NCBI RefSeq assembly: GCF_004359575.1
Contig: NZ_SCWF01000008.1
Coordinates: 1-64,000, forward strand
Origin: Macrococcus bovicus
GTDB lineage: Bacteria; Bacillota; Bacilli; Staphylococcales; Staphylococcaceae
DNA: 64,000 nucleotides
Direction of reading: 5' to 3'
Shown: positions 26,657 to 37,045 of the stretch, piece after piece
Position numbering within the stretch: position 1 is the stretch's first letter
Layout: the number at the start of each line of letters is the position of its first letter
Notes under the pieces: generated by a model
Seen by the model: the letters and a program-made list of their open reading frames with translations, nothing else
What the model was told of the DNA's origin: nothing
Databases searched by the model: none
Program-made: the position numbers and the translations under genes

Positions 26657-26705
26657 TATCAATTAAGTCGGAATTAATAGTATCATGAAGTCACACTGAT
26701 TACAA
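26657..26705 (-). promoter_or_regulatory. Promoter and candidate CymR operator of the sulfur operon
   Basis: On the minus strand TTGTAA (26700-26705), 17 bases and TGA-TACTAT (26677-26682) form a promoter. Just downstream, about 26658-26677, TTAATTCCGACTTAATT resembles CymR sites of cysteine genes; the match is from memory. Confidence 0.45.
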
Positions 26706-26785
26706 TGAAATGCTTTGTGAAAAAGCGAACAAAATATTATAATAACGGAAAGCTGAACATGCATGAACAATGAGGGAGGGAATGA

Positions 26786-27316
26786 ATGATGAGAAGAGTG
26801 GAAGTGATGCCCTATGATAGTATCTGGCAGCATCTATATTTAGAAGAAAAAAAGAGACTAGAAGCCATTTTTAAGAATCAGCTGATGGCGATTCATCATA
26901 TCGGTTCAACAGCGGTGCCTGGTCTGGCTGCAAAGCCGGTCATCGATATCATGATTGTAGTAGAGGATATTGAGCAGATGGATAAGTTAAATAATCAACT
27001 GATTGCCATCGGTTATGAGACGAAAGGTGGAAATGGCATCACAGGACGCCGCTACTTCCAAAAAGGTGGGGATATGCGTAGCCATCATCTCCATGTCTAT
27101 GCTGAAGGAGACATGAATATTAAACGTCATCTTGCTTTCAGGGATTATCTCCGGGCTTTTAGTGGAGAAGCAGAGCGATACGGTCATTTGAAATCAGAAC
27201 TCGCGAAGCTCTATCCTTCTGATATCACCTCTTATATCAATGGCAAAGATATCTTTGTCCAGGTAATGGAGATGAAGGCCGTGGATTGGTATGATAGGCA
27301 TTACCCTTTATCTTAA
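26786..27316 (+). CDS. GrpB family nucleotidyltransferase-fold protein (UPF0157)
   Basis: A 176-residue protein with the GrpB signature HHIGSTAVPGLAAKPVIDIMIVV (about 36-58), which in nucleotidyltransferase folds carries the GS and DxD elements, and the later SHHLHVY and RHLAFRDYLR. Members are linked to antibiotic resistance or dephospho-CoA-like roles in annotation, but function is unsettled. ATG 26786 or 26789; GGGAGGG serves either. A two-component system follows and its promoter begins in the last codons. Confidence 0.85.
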   Translation: MMRRVEVMPYDSIWQHLYLEEKKRLEAIFKNQLMAIHHIGSTAVPGLAAKPVIDIMIVVEDIEQMDKLNNQLIAIGYETKGGNGITGRRYFQKGGDMRSHHLHVYAEGDMNIKRHLAFRDYLRAFSGEAERYGHLKSELAKLYPSDITSYINGKDIFVQVMEMKAVDWYDRHYPLS

Positions 27317-27371
27317 AGTTTCCTTAAAATTGTGAGTAAGCCTTGAAGAGTAGGCGCTTACATGCTATAAA
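27312..27371 (+). promoter_or_regulatory. Two-component system promoter with direct-repeat operator
   Basis: TTGAAG (27343-27348), 17 bases, TGC-TATAAA (27366-27371). Upstream CTTAAA occurs twice 11 bases apart (27312 and 27323), the usual spacing for OmpR-type regulators, so autoregulation is likely. Confidence 0.55.
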
Positions 27372-27390
27372 GACGTAAAGGAGTGGTTGG

Positions 27391-28053
27391 ATGGTCAGTA
27401 TATTGATTGTAGAAGATGAAGTGGAGATTGCTGAGATGATCAAGTTTATTCTGCAGCGGGAAGGTTATGAGACTATTGATCTCGTGCATACGCTTCAGGA
27501 TGCCTATAAGCAGTCTCTGCATTACGATGCTTATATACTGGATATCAATCTACCGGACGGGAAAGGGTACAACCTGGCAGAGCGCATCCGTCATCAGTCA
27601 GATGCACCGATTTTATATGTATCGGCGAATGTCACAGATGAAGATAAACTCACCGGTTTTGCCACCGGTGCAGATGATTATATCACCAAACCATTTAATC
27701 CGTTGATTCTTGCTGCAAGGGTGAAAGCGAATGTCGATCGTTATCTGAGAGCGAAGCAGCCGATTGATTTCTTTTTCGACGAACGCACGGCTGAGCTGAC
27801 AGTGAAGGATAAAGTCTATCATTTATCAGGAAAACAGTATCTTCTCATGCAGTATTTATTTGAGAACCAGAATAAAGTCCTGACGAAAGAAGAGATCTAC
27901 GAGGCGGTCTGGGACAATCGGTTCATCGATGAAAATACAGTGATGGTCCATATAAGGAAATTACGTGAAAAAATTGAAGAGGTACCAAGCGACCCCGTCA
28001 GACTTCTGACTGTCAGAAGCGTCGGTTACATCTTGAAAGTGGCACACAAGTGA
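27391..28053 (+). CDS. OmpR/PhoB-family response regulator
   Basis: A 220-residue regulator. The receiver (about 1-115) has the acidic pair in VEDEVE, the phosphorylated Asp in YILDINLPDG (about 51), the Thr/Ser switch in ILYVSAN and the Lys in YITKPFNP. The winged-helix output (about 128-218) ends in the recognition part ENTVMVHIRKLREKI and RSVGYIL. It overlaps the kinase start (GTGA). Partner and target are not known; it does not closely match the named staphylococcal systems I can recall. Confidence 0.92.
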   Translation: MVSILIVEDEVEIAEMIKFILQREGYETIDLVHTLQDAYKQSLHYDAYILDINLPDGKGYNLAERIRHQSDAPILYVSANVTDEDKLTGFATGADDYITKPFNPLILAARVKANVDRYLRAKQPIDFFFDERTAELTVKDKVYHLSGKQYLLMQYLFENQNKVLTKEEIYEAVWDNRFIDENTVMVHIRKLREKIEEVPSDPVRLLTVRSVGYILKVAHK

Positions 28054-29711
28054 AGACAACTGCACGCAAATTCACCTGGAAATTCATTGGCTACTTTTCA
28101 TTGTTCTATGTGCTGATCAATTTACTTCTGCTTCTATTGATTGTGATTTTAATGATACGTTCGTCCAATAATATGAATAGCGGCACATTACAGGCGCAGA
28201 CGACGGAAACGATCCAAAGTCTGATTGACGTCAGTGATGAGAAAAATATTACGATTCATCAAAAGCTCTCTGAAGCGCTGAAAGAGCAGGACAGTATACT
28301 TTTGATACGTAATAGTCACGGCGATATCATCAAGTCCTTCAATAATCATGAAAAAATCCATACGCTTAGCTGGTACTATCTGCAAGGGGTCACGACGTGG
28401 TCACTGACTGAGCGGTATCAGGCAGTGCTCATCAATCGGCAGCCCTTGGTTAAAGCGGCAGAGTTATTTGATTTAGAAGAGACTGTGGCGCTTCATCGCT
28501 ATATGGATGAACATAATCTGTCGCTTTTCAAGCAGAATATGGAAAAAGATCAACTGGTCAAAATCTACGGTAATTTTAAAACCGAAGATGTGGAAGAGAA
28601 CTGGTTCAAAGATCTGAATAATGATAATTTCAATAAGTATGTGCTGCAGGAAACAATGCATGATGATGACTATTACTTATTTGTAGCAGAAAATCAGAAC
28701 GCCCGGGACAAACGAATTATTCTGGCAGAGAACGGCATTTTTATGGATAAAGATCTCATGGCCTTTGCTTTGAACTTCCTGCTCTGGTATCTCATTTATT
28801 CATCGCTTATCTTCGGGCTGATACTGGCACACGCCTATTATGTGAGCCGGAATTTTGCACGGCCGCTTATTCATTTTGTTGACTGGCTGAGTCAGTTGAG
28901 CAGAGGCATCTACCGCGTCCCTGATAATCATCATATCTATAGACGGGACCGCATGCGTAGAAAATACCGGATGTATACGTCTGTAGATGAATCCATCCGC
29001 GAATTGACTGAGAAGCTGGATAATGACCGGACTTACCAGAATCGCATTTCAACGCTCCGTGATGAATGGGTGTCAGGTATCACACATGACTTTAAGACGC
29101 CGCTCAGTTCGATCTATGGCTACAGTAAACTCTTGAACAGTGATCTTGAAATCAGTTGCGAGGACCGTAAGAAGTTTGCTGAAATTATTGAAGACAAGGC
29201 GCTTTATATCGATTCGCTGTTAAAAGACCTGAATATGACCTACCAGCTGAAGAACCATCATCTTGAGTTTAATAAAGAAACGGTCAATGTAGGTGAATAT
29301 ATTCAGCAGTTTATTGATTCCTTCGATCATCCGAACCTGTATGCGGTCAACCGGCTGAACCAGACTGTTAAACTTGATAAAGAGCGGATGAATCGGGTGC
29401 TGATGAATATCGTGTCTAATGCCTTCACTTATAACGAGGATATCGAAGTGTGGATCAATTCATTCGCTGATGACCCTGACATTGTCATCGAAATCGGCGA
29501 CAATGGTAAAGGTATCCCGCAAGAAGAGCTTCCTTATATTTTCAATCGTTATTATAGAGGGACCAATACGACTACTAATAACGAAGGTTCAGGTCTCGGC
29601 CTCGCCGTTGCTAAGCAGATTGTTGAAAATCATCAAGGACAGATCAGCGTCCATAGCTCAATAGCAGGCACAAAATTCCAGATCAGGCTGCCACGCGAAT
29701 TAAATGATTGA
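28050..29711 (+). CDS. Sensor histidine kinase
   Basis: A 553-residue kinase. TM1 spans about 13-37; an extracellular sensor of about 195 residues follows; TM2 spans about 238-262 (LNFLLWYLIYSSLIFGLIL). Then come a HAMP-like linker, HisKA with the phospho-acceptor His near 346 (GITHDFKTPLSS), and HATPase with DNGKGIP and GSGLGLAVAK. The start is GTG overlapping the regulator stop, so the two are coupled. The sensor domain is of no type I recognise. Confidence 0.9.
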   Translation: MKTTARKFTWKFIGYFSLFYVLINLLLLLLIVILMIRSSNNMNSGTLQAQTTETIQSLIDVSDEKNITIHQKLSEALKEQDSILLIRNSHGDIIKSFNNHEKIHTLSWYYLQGVTTWSLTERYQAVLINRQPLVKAAELFDLEETVALHRYMDEHNLSLFKQNMEKDQLVKIYGNFKTEDVEENWFKDLNNDNFNKYVLQETMHDDDYYLFVAENQNARDKRIILAENGIFMDKDLMAFALNFLLWYLIYSSLIFGLILAHAYYVSRNFARPLIHFVDWLSQLSRGIYRVPDNHHIYRRDRMRRKYRMYTSVDESIRELTEKLDNDRTYQNRISTLRDEWVSGITHDFKTPLSSIYGYSKLLNSDLEISCEDRKKFAEIIEDKALYIDSLLKDLNMTYQLKNHHLEFNKETVNVGEYIQQFIDSFDHPNLYAVNRLNQTVKLDKERMNRVLMNIVSNAFTYNEDIEVWINSFADDPDIVIEIGDNGKGIPQEELPYIFNRYYRGTNTTTNNEGSGLGLAVAKQIVENHQGQISVHSSIAGTKFQIRLPRELND

Positions 29712-29736
29712 CTAAACAATCAGAAAATTATATAGT
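29708..29736 (+). promoter_or_regulatory. Promoter of the SAM-riboswitch operon with CodY-like box
   Basis: TTGACT (29708-29713), 17 bases, TATAGT (29731-29736). AACAATCAGAAAATT (29715-29729) matches the CodY motif at 12 of 15 bases and lies between the two hexamers, where binding would block polymerase. Confidence 0.6.
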
Positions 29737-29756
29737 AATCATTAAATAATTCCATA

Positions 29757-29888
29757 CTTATCAAGAAGGATCGAGGGATAGGCCCGATGACATCCAGCAA
29801 CCTACCGTTTGGCAAGGTGCTAAGTCCTCCAGCATAGCTGACAGATAAGATTGCAGAGACATTCCTTATCGTGGAATGTCTCTTTTGT
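29757..29888 (+). promoter_or_regulatory. SAM-I riboswitch (S-box) with terminator
   Basis: The P1 helix pairs CTTATC (29757-29762) with GATAAG (29844-29849). Conserved S-box parts occur in order: ATCAAGA, GAGGGA, GGCCCGATGA, CAGCAACC and AAGGTGCTAA. The expression platform is a terminator (29855-29888, AGAGACATTCC and complement plus T run). High SAM should stop transcription into the amidohydrolase gene. Confidence 0.93.
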
Positions 29889-29917
29889 TAAGTGTACGGA
29901 AATAAAGGAGTCTTTTG

Positions 29918-31087
29918 ATGGAACAATATGAAAAGCGTATTTTAGAATATATTAATCAGCATAAAGAAAGTATAATTGAACTGAGTCATGCAATACATGC
30001 AAGACCTGAACTCGGCAATGAAGAGTTCTTCGCATCAGCGGAATTATCCAATCTTCTTCAGGACAATGATTTTCAACTGGAACGGGATATTGCAGGTCAT
30101 GCGACAGGTTTCATTGCGACATACAAGAGTGAAAAACCAGGTCCTACTATTGCTTTTCTCGCGGAATACGATGCATTGCCGGAACTCGGTCATGCATGTG
30201 GCCATAATATTATCGGGACAAGTAGTGTGCTTGCTGCCCTTAGTCTGCAGACAGTGATTGATGAGATAGGGGGTACTATCAAAGTATTCGGATCACCTGC
30301 AGAAGAAGGGGGCGTCAATGGTAGCGCGAAGGCAAGCTATGTCAAAGCGGGACTCTTTGACGATAGTGATGTCGCACTGATGATTCATCCGGGACATGAA
30401 TCATACCGCACCGTCCCTACACTCGCAGTTGATGTCTTTGAAGTGGAATTCTTCGGCAAGAGTGCACATGCTTCTGAAAGTGCGTTCAACGGCATCAATG
30501 CGCTCGATATGATGATCAGTTTCTTCAACGGTATCGCTCAGCTGAGACAGCATATCAAACCACGTGATAAGGTCCATGGTGTTATTCTGGATGGCGGTGC
30601 AAGTGCGAACATCATCCCGGATTACACGAAAGCTCGGCTCTATACCCGGGCCTTATCACGCAAACAGCTGAATAGTCTGACTGATAAAGTAGAAGAAATC
30701 GCACACGGTGCTGCTCGCATGGCAGGCGGAACGGCTAAACTGAACCGTATTCAGAATGGTGTCGATGAATTCATCTTAAATGACCGTCTCGATGATTTAT
30801 TTGAACGCCATGCGAAGAAACACAATGAACCGATTGAACATGATGATTTTGGTTTCGGTTCAACTGATACGGGTAATGTGAGTCATGTCATACCGACCAT
30901 TCATCCTCATTTAAAAATGGGGCCTTCTACACTGGTGGGACACACACCGGAATTCAGGGAAGCAGCAGCAAGTCCGGGCGGTGACCATGCGCTCCTGCAG
31001 GGTGCACGTATCATGGCGACAATGGCTGTTGAACTGATTACTAAGCCTGAAGTATTAAATCAAATTAAGCAACTACATAAGGAGTAA
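29918..31087 (+). CDS. M20-family amidohydrolase
   Basis: A 389-residue zinc-dependent amidase of the hippurate-hydrolase/aminoacylase type. Metal-site motifs are AEYDALPELGHACGHN (about 85-100) and GSPAEEGG (about 130-137), with the dimerisation-domain motif GKSAHAS near 186 and the late H in PGGDHALLQGA. It would cleave an N-acyl or peptide bond of a small amino acid derivative. ATG 29918 has AAAGGAG 7 bases upstream. It lies 3 bases before the ATP-grasp gene and downstream of a SAM riboswitch, so its substrate is probably sulfur-containing. Confidence 0.88.
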   Translation: MEQYEKRILEYINQHKESIIELSHAIHARPELGNEEFFASAELSNLLQDNDFQLERDIAGHATGFIATYKSEKPGPTIAFLAEYDALPELGHACGHNIIGTSSVLAALSLQTVIDEIGGTIKVFGSPAEEGGVNGSAKASYVKAGLFDDSDVALMIHPGHESYRTVPTLAVDVFEVEFFGKSAHASESAFNGINALDMMISFFNGIAQLRQHIKPRDKVHGVILDGGASANIIPDYTKARLYTRALSRKQLNSLTDKVEEIAHGAARMAGGTAKLNRIQNGVDEFILNDRLDDLFERHAKKHNEPIEHDDFGFGSTDTGNVSHVIPTIHPHLKMGPSTLVGHTPEFREAAASPGGDHALLQGARIMATMAVELITKPEVLNQIKQLHKE

Positions 31088-31090
31088 CGA

Positions 31091-32269
31091 ATGACTAACT
31101 TTTTATCTAAGCGCCCGCTGACCATGCATCAGCTTTATGGCGATCATGTTGTATTTACATCTCGTCCTTCATACGAGAAAAATCCTTGGCTCACCACTGA
31201 AGAACATCAGGCCAATATGCTGACGGCAAGAGAGTTACTGATTGCTGATATACCGGTGATTCTGCACGAAGCAACGATTGGTGACAAGACGAGAACGTTG
31301 ATGACAGCAGCAGGCATTGAGCTGCCGTCCAACTATCGTACGTTCAAAGATGCAGATAGTTATCATCAGCGCCTGAGAGAGGCAGAAGAAGCGGGGGAAA
31401 AGATTTTCTTTCAATATACACATAACGAAGAGTACGTTAAACCGTCGACCTATTATGTGAATAAAGAACTATTTGTAGCGCTTAATAATAAAATGAAGCT
31501 TGCCGACTGGACGAAAGGTAAATTCCTGCCGAAGCGTGATGTGATTCATGTCAGCAAGCTTGAAGCAACATTGAAAGATTGGCACTATCCATACGTCATC
31601 AAGCCGGGCGATGATCATCCGACTGCGGGGGGCTATGGTGTCATGATCTGTTATAATGATCAAGACCGTGAGAAAGCATTCAGCCGTATACAGGAAGCGG
31701 AAACGGATTCCGACTTCATTGTTGAAGACTACATCAAGACGGAACAGAACTATTGTGTGCAGTACGCTTATAGTGAGGCAACAGGGATTCAGTATATCGG
31801 CGCTTCTATCCAGGACACCAATGAATATGGCAAATACCGGGGTAATACAACAGCCCATCATGTACCGGATCAGGTGATTGCTGCTGGGCGTGAAATCATG
31901 GAGAATGGCGTTGCTGCAGGCTACCGTGGTATTGCAGGATTCGATCTCCTCGTCGATGATAAAGGTGCGGTGTATGCGATTGATCTGAATTTCAGACAGA
32001 ACGGTTCGACTTCTATGCTGATTATGGATGAGTTGTTGGAAGGTGATTATGAGAAGTTCTTCGGTGCCTATGCGAACGTGTCAAATGAAGCATTTTATGC
32101 ACGGATTCTGGAAGAAGTAACAGCAGGACGTCTATTCCCGCTTGCTTATTACGATGGTGATTATTATGAAGGACAGTCAGTACCGTCAAGATTTGTCGGC
32201 ATCTGGCACGGTGACAAGCAAGATGTAGAGAAACATGACCAATCTTTTGTAGAGTTTAACCGACCATAA
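31091..32269 (+). CDS. ATP-grasp ligase
   Basis: A 392-residue ATP-grasp protein. The ATP-binding core is recognisable: YPYVIKPGDDHPTAGGYGVMI (about 163-183), FIVEDYI (about 213), and the metal-ligand segment YAIDLNFRQNGST (about 296-308). Such enzymes join a carboxylate to an amine or thiol through an acylphosphate. Paired with the M20 amidohydrolase under a SAM riboswitch, it may build an amide or peptide from a sulfur amino acid, or its precursor. Product unknown. Related pairs occur near luxS in staphylococci by my memory. Confidence 0.8.
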   Translation: MTNFLSKRPLTMHQLYGDHVVFTSRPSYEKNPWLTTEEHQANMLTARELLIADIPVILHEATIGDKTRTLMTAAGIELPSNYRTFKDADSYHQRLREAEEAGEKIFFQYTHNEEYVKPSTYYVNKELFVALNNKMKLADWTKGKFLPKRDVIHVSKLEATLKDWHYPYVIKPGDDHPTAGGYGVMICYNDQDREKAFSRIQEAETDSDFIVEDYIKTEQNYCVQYAYSEATGIQYIGASIQDTNEYGKYRGNTTAHHVPDQVIAAGREIMENGVAAGYRGIAGFDLLVDDKGAVYAIDLNFRQNGSTSMLIMDELLEGDYEKFFGAYANVSNEAFYARILEEVTAGRLFPLAYYDGDYYEGQSVPSRFVGIWHGDKQDVEKHDQSFVEFNRP

Positions 32270-32305
32270 AAGACAGACCGCTGATTCAGCGGTCTGTCTT
32301 ATTTT
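32269..32305. terminator. Bidirectional terminator
   Basis: A 15-base stem built on AAGACAGACCGCTGA with its complement, between convergent genes. Confidence 0.88.
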
Positions 32306-33111
32306 TCTTCCATTAATCTTAATGTGCCAAGCGCGCCTGAATATTCCCCGTTCTCAATGAAGAAAGGTTTAAATCCACGCAGAACAGTATAGTTCATCAC
32401 GACCTTCTGCAGGAGTTCGTTGTGCAGGAATGATGAACCGATGTAGACCACATATTCAGCGCCGAATTCTCTGGCAGCATGAATGGAAACAGTGGTCACA
32501 GTTTCACCGACGACCCCGATAGCGGCTGCCAGTTTATCGGCAGCAGTATACTGGACAGTATCTTTTGTATGCAGCACACGGCCGAAGTTTGCGGCAGTCA
32601 GTTCACCTGGAATAGGCGTCTTGTCGCCTTTGTAGATATGTTTGACTTTGAGGTCAATATCATCCCGGTCCCCTTGGGCAGCCAGTGCAGTCAACGTCTC
32701 ATAATCCGCTTCACCTGTCAGCAGGAAGCCCAGGCCTTGAATCATGCCGCCGCCAGCCCCTGTACCACCGGCACGCACCTGTACTTCACCTTTGACGTGA
32801 TGGATGGAAGTTCCTGTTCCGACATTGGTGAAAATATAATTTTCAAGCGGGTGGTTAAGCTGTTGCAGAAATGTCTGTATCCCCTTGAACGTGGCATCAA
32901 ATTCGATACTCTGAAAAGCGTTCTGTGGAATCAGGCTCTGGAGGTACGTCGCTTTCCCGCCTGTCAGTGCAACTTCGGCATCCGGATATTCTTTAAGGAG
33001 TTCTGCGACTTTCTCGACTTCTGTTGATAAATATTTGGAGAATGCACGCTCTCCATTTTCTTCTTTGACGATTTTAATCAGTGTACCGCCAGCATCTATA
33101 CCGAATTTCAT
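32299..33111 (-). CDS. coaW: Type II pantothenate kinase
   Basis: A 270-residue kinase for the first step of coenzyme A synthesis. Type II features are the N-terminal phosphate loop MKFGIDAGGTLIKIV, the catalytic Glu in ALTGGKA region and GTGTSIHHV, and GGTGAGGGMIQGLG. Type II enzymes are the staphylococcal form and resist CoA feedback. Start 33111 is set by the AAGAGG site; 66 bases of extra frame upstream lack one. Confidence 0.92.
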   Translation of the reverse strand: MKFGIDAGGTLIKIVKEENGERAFSKYLSTEVEKVAELLKEYPDAEVALTGGKATYLQSLIPQNAFQSIEFDATFKGIQTFLQQLNHPLENYIFTNVGTGTSIHHVKGEVQVRAGGTGAGGGMIQGLGFLLTGEADYETLTALAAQGDRDDIDLKVKHIYKGDKTPIPGELTAANFGRVLHTKDTVQYTAADKLAAAIGVVGETVTTVSIHAAREFGAEYVVYIGSSFLHNELLQKVVMNYTVLRGFKPFFIENGEYSGALGTLRLMEEK

Positions 33112-33251
33112 TTTAAAACCTCTTCTTTTTTGGTTACTATGATACAGCTTACGGCGTGTCTTGTAAATTATGTTCATGATTTAGAATGATGCAGTGCAGT
33201 CAAAAATGGGTATAATTTAAAAAAGGTGAATATCGCTGGAGGTTATGGACT

Positions 33252-34055
33252 ATGGAATTCAATGGATCACAGATTGATATCGTGCAGTATAGCGCAGATT
33301 ACAGAGAACAGTTAGAGGCTTTCGAACTGGAGGAGCGTCAGATGATTTACTCTTCTCTCCCGATTCAAGTGCTGGAAGAAGGACTGATGGATCACAATAG
33401 AAGGCCATGTGTAGTGTTAAATAAAGAAAACCAGGTGGTGGGCTTCTTTGTCCTGCATCAGTATTATCAGCATGAAGGCTATGAGACGCCGATTAATGCG
33501 GTCTATGTCAGAAGCTTGTCGATTAATGCCAAATATCAGGGACATGGCTATGGTACTGAAATTATGATGAATATCCCTGAATATGTACAGCAGGTCTTCC
33601 CGGATTTCGAACATCTTTATTTAGTGGTTGATGCAGAGAATCAGGCAGCATGGAATCTCTATGAGCGGGCAGGTTTCCTCCACTTAGCGACCAATCCTGA
33701 AGGCCCGATCGGTAAGGAGCGCCTCTACTATCTTGACCTATCAGGACAATATGCCTCTAAACTGAGATTAATCCAACAGGATGACAAGGTCATGCTGGAT
33801 AAAGACGGCACGGATGTAGGGCAGATCAAGCTATCAGTGGACGGTAAGGCGGTACGCATCGAAGCGTTCACATCTGCTGATGATGAAGTGAGAGAAAGTG
33901 CCCTCAGACAACTGGCTACTTATGTCAGGAAACATTACCCTGAAGCAGATCGCATATTAGTAGAAACGGATCAGCCGGGTCCTTATCTGAATGTCAACTT
34001 CGTACAGGATGATTTACAGGTGCCTGACCAGCTGATGAAGCTGATTAGGTATTAA
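33252..34055 (+). CDS. GNAT-family N-acetyltransferase
   Basis: A 267-residue acetyltransferase. The acetyl-CoA motif A is VRSLSINAKYQGHGYGTEIMMN (about 86-107) and the fold ends with YLVVDAENQAAWNLYERAGFLHL (about 120-142). The C-terminal 110 residues (about 160-267) form a second, GNAT-like domain without a clear motif A, so this is a tandem GNAT arrangement. Substrate unknown. Confidence 0.85.
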   Translation: MEFNGSQIDIVQYSADYREQLEAFELEERQMIYSSLPIQVLEEGLMDHNRRPCVVLNKENQVVGFFVLHQYYQHEGYETPINAVYVRSLSINAKYQGHGYGTEIMMNIPEYVQQVFPDFEHLYLVVDAENQAAWNLYERAGFLHLATNPEGPIGKERLYYLDLSGQYASKLRLIQQDDKVMLDKDGTDVGQIKLSVDGKAVRIEAFTSADDEVRESALRQLATYVRKHYPEADRILVETDQPGPYLNVNFVQDDLQVPDQLMKLIRY

Positions 34056-34146
34056 AGAGAAATATTTACTGGTAAATCATGATTATTCTTGTTATGATTT
34101 AGGATGAATAAAAATCGACTGCCTGACGTGAAAGGACGAATTAATA

Positions 34147-34692
34147 ATGAAAATCAGTGAATATACCAAAGAAATGATGAACGAACATTCTTTCATCGAT
34201 ATGGCTTATCTTTATCTTTCAGAAAAAGGAAAAGATCAAGGCTTATATGACATCATTGACGAATTCAAGAAAATTGGTGGCTATAAAGACGAAGAAATTG
34301 AAACACGGGTGGTTCAGTTTTATACAGATTTGAATACAGATGGTCGTTTCCTCTCTACGGGTGAGAATATCTGGGGGCTTCGTGACTGGTATTCAGTCGA
34401 CGATATTGAAGAAAAAATCGCACCGACTGTTCAGAAGTTTGAAGTACTGGATGATGACGATGAAGATGATGCGAATATCGCACTCCTCGGTGAAGAAGAA
34501 ATCGATGATGAACTCGATATGGTGGTAGAAGACGGCAGCGACGAAGAGAATCTTGAAGACCCTGAAGATGAAGATGTTGAAGACGAACTCAATCAAGCGG
34601 GTCTGGTCGTTGAAGAAGATGAATTTGAAGAAGATGATGATTTTGAAGAAGAGGAAGAAGAGGAAGAAGAGGAAGAAGAGGAAGAGCTCTAA
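34147..34692 (+). CDS. rpoE: DNA-directed RNA polymerase delta subunit
   Basis: A 181-residue delta subunit. Residues about 1-90 are the HARE-HTH domain ([36 protein letters not shown]); residues about 95-181 are an intrinsically disordered Asp/Glu tail ending in a long Glu run. Delta promotes core recycling and displaces RNA. Sits directly upstream of pyrG as in Bacillus and Staphylococcus. Confidence 0.95.
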   Translation: MKISEYTKEMMNEHSFIDMAYLYLSEKGKDQGLYDIIDEFKKIGGYKDEEIETRVVQFYTDLNTDGRFLSTGENIWGLRDWYSVDDIEEKIAPTVQKFEVLDDDDEDDANIALLGEEEIDDELDMVVEDGSDEENLEDPEDEDVEDELNQAGLVVEEDEFEEDDDFEEEEEEEEEEEEEEL

Positions 34693-34706
34693 TTTCTGTT
34701 TGATGA

Positions 34707-34816
34707 TTGACTTATCTTCTAAAAATGATTATTATTTTACTTGGGCTCCTTTAAATAGGACAACGTATAAAACTTACGCTCCCTTTGCGCTTGCAAAAGG
34801 AGCGTTTTTTATTTTT
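34707..34816 (+). promoter_or_regulatory. pyrG promoter and CTP-sensing attenuator
   Basis: TTGACT (34707-34712), 17 bases, TATTAT (34730-34735), then GGGCTCC from 34743 where the transcript would start. A terminator (34776-34816) has a pyrimidine-rich left arm CGCTCCCTTT. This matches the known mechanism in which low CTP causes repeated G insertion at GGGC and the G run pairs with the CU-rich arm. Confidence 0.75.
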
Positions 34817-34819
34817 TAA

Positions 34820-36430
<1,611 letters not shown>

Positions 36431-36433
36431 TAA

Positions 36434-36470
36434 GAAAGAGTGCTATCTCTATAGATAGCACTCTTTTTAT
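36434..36470. terminator. Bidirectional terminator after pyrG
   Basis: AAAGAGTGCTATC with its complement and a T run. Confidence 0.88.
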
Positions 36471-36967
36471 GCGTTTTCGTCATCTATCATTTCCTTGATA
36501 GTGGCATAGAGTATGTAGTAAATATAGTTCATTGCCATCATATGAGGCGTGATGATACGACTGAAGTCTTCTGTAGGCACTAGGGCGCGCGGTGTCGAAA
36601 GATCGATGAAATTCATGCTGCTGATGCGCTCGTCTTGATTGCAGATAAGAACATAGTCGATATCCTGCTGGTCAAGATCTGCGATGTATTCGATGACTGC
36701 ATCGTCGTAAACGTCAGCCATGAGTAAGACACGGTCTGTTTTATCGATGACTGATTCTGTGATCAGTTTTTCTGAATCGGGCAGTGGCTCGGCACTGCTG
36801 GTCGCAAATTCCTCGAAATACTTCAGGTCCCCGAACCCTTTCACGTACACTTTACCTTCACCTAGAATCGCTTGGGCAAGTAAACGTGCTGCGATGTCAA
36901 TCTCTGTCTCCTGGTTATTGATCTTCTGAAAGACCCCATTCAGCTGTGTGTTGAAAATCTTAATCAT
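36467..36967 (-). CDS. DUF2529 family protein (YwjG-like)
   Basis: A 166-residue protein of the family found between pyrG and fbaA in Bacillus (ywjG) and Staphylococcus. Its alternating beta/alpha pattern, with GKVYVKGFGDLKYF and RVLLMADVYDD, resembles a SIS-like sugar-isomerase fold. Start 36967 is preferred because AAGGAAGG lies just upstream; 12 further codons have no site. Function unknown. Confidence 0.8.
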   Translation of the reverse strand: MIKIFNTQLNGVFQKINNQETEIDIAARLLAQAILGEGKVYVKGFGDLKYFEEFATSSAEPLPDSEKLITESVIDKTDRVLLMADVYDDAVIEYIADLDQQDIDYVLICNQDERISSMNFIDLSTPRALVPTEDFSRIITPHMMAMNYIYYILYATIKEMIDDENA

Positions 36968-37045
36968 GATGAATCCTTCCTTTTCCTGAATAATATCGCG
37001 CATATATAGTACAATCTTAGTATAAAAAGGAGGACGATTACAATC

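Noticed and set aside
33208..33216. Sigma-B promoter before the GNAT gene
   Set aside because: GGGTAT overlaps a TATAAT, but no GTTT element is found upstream.
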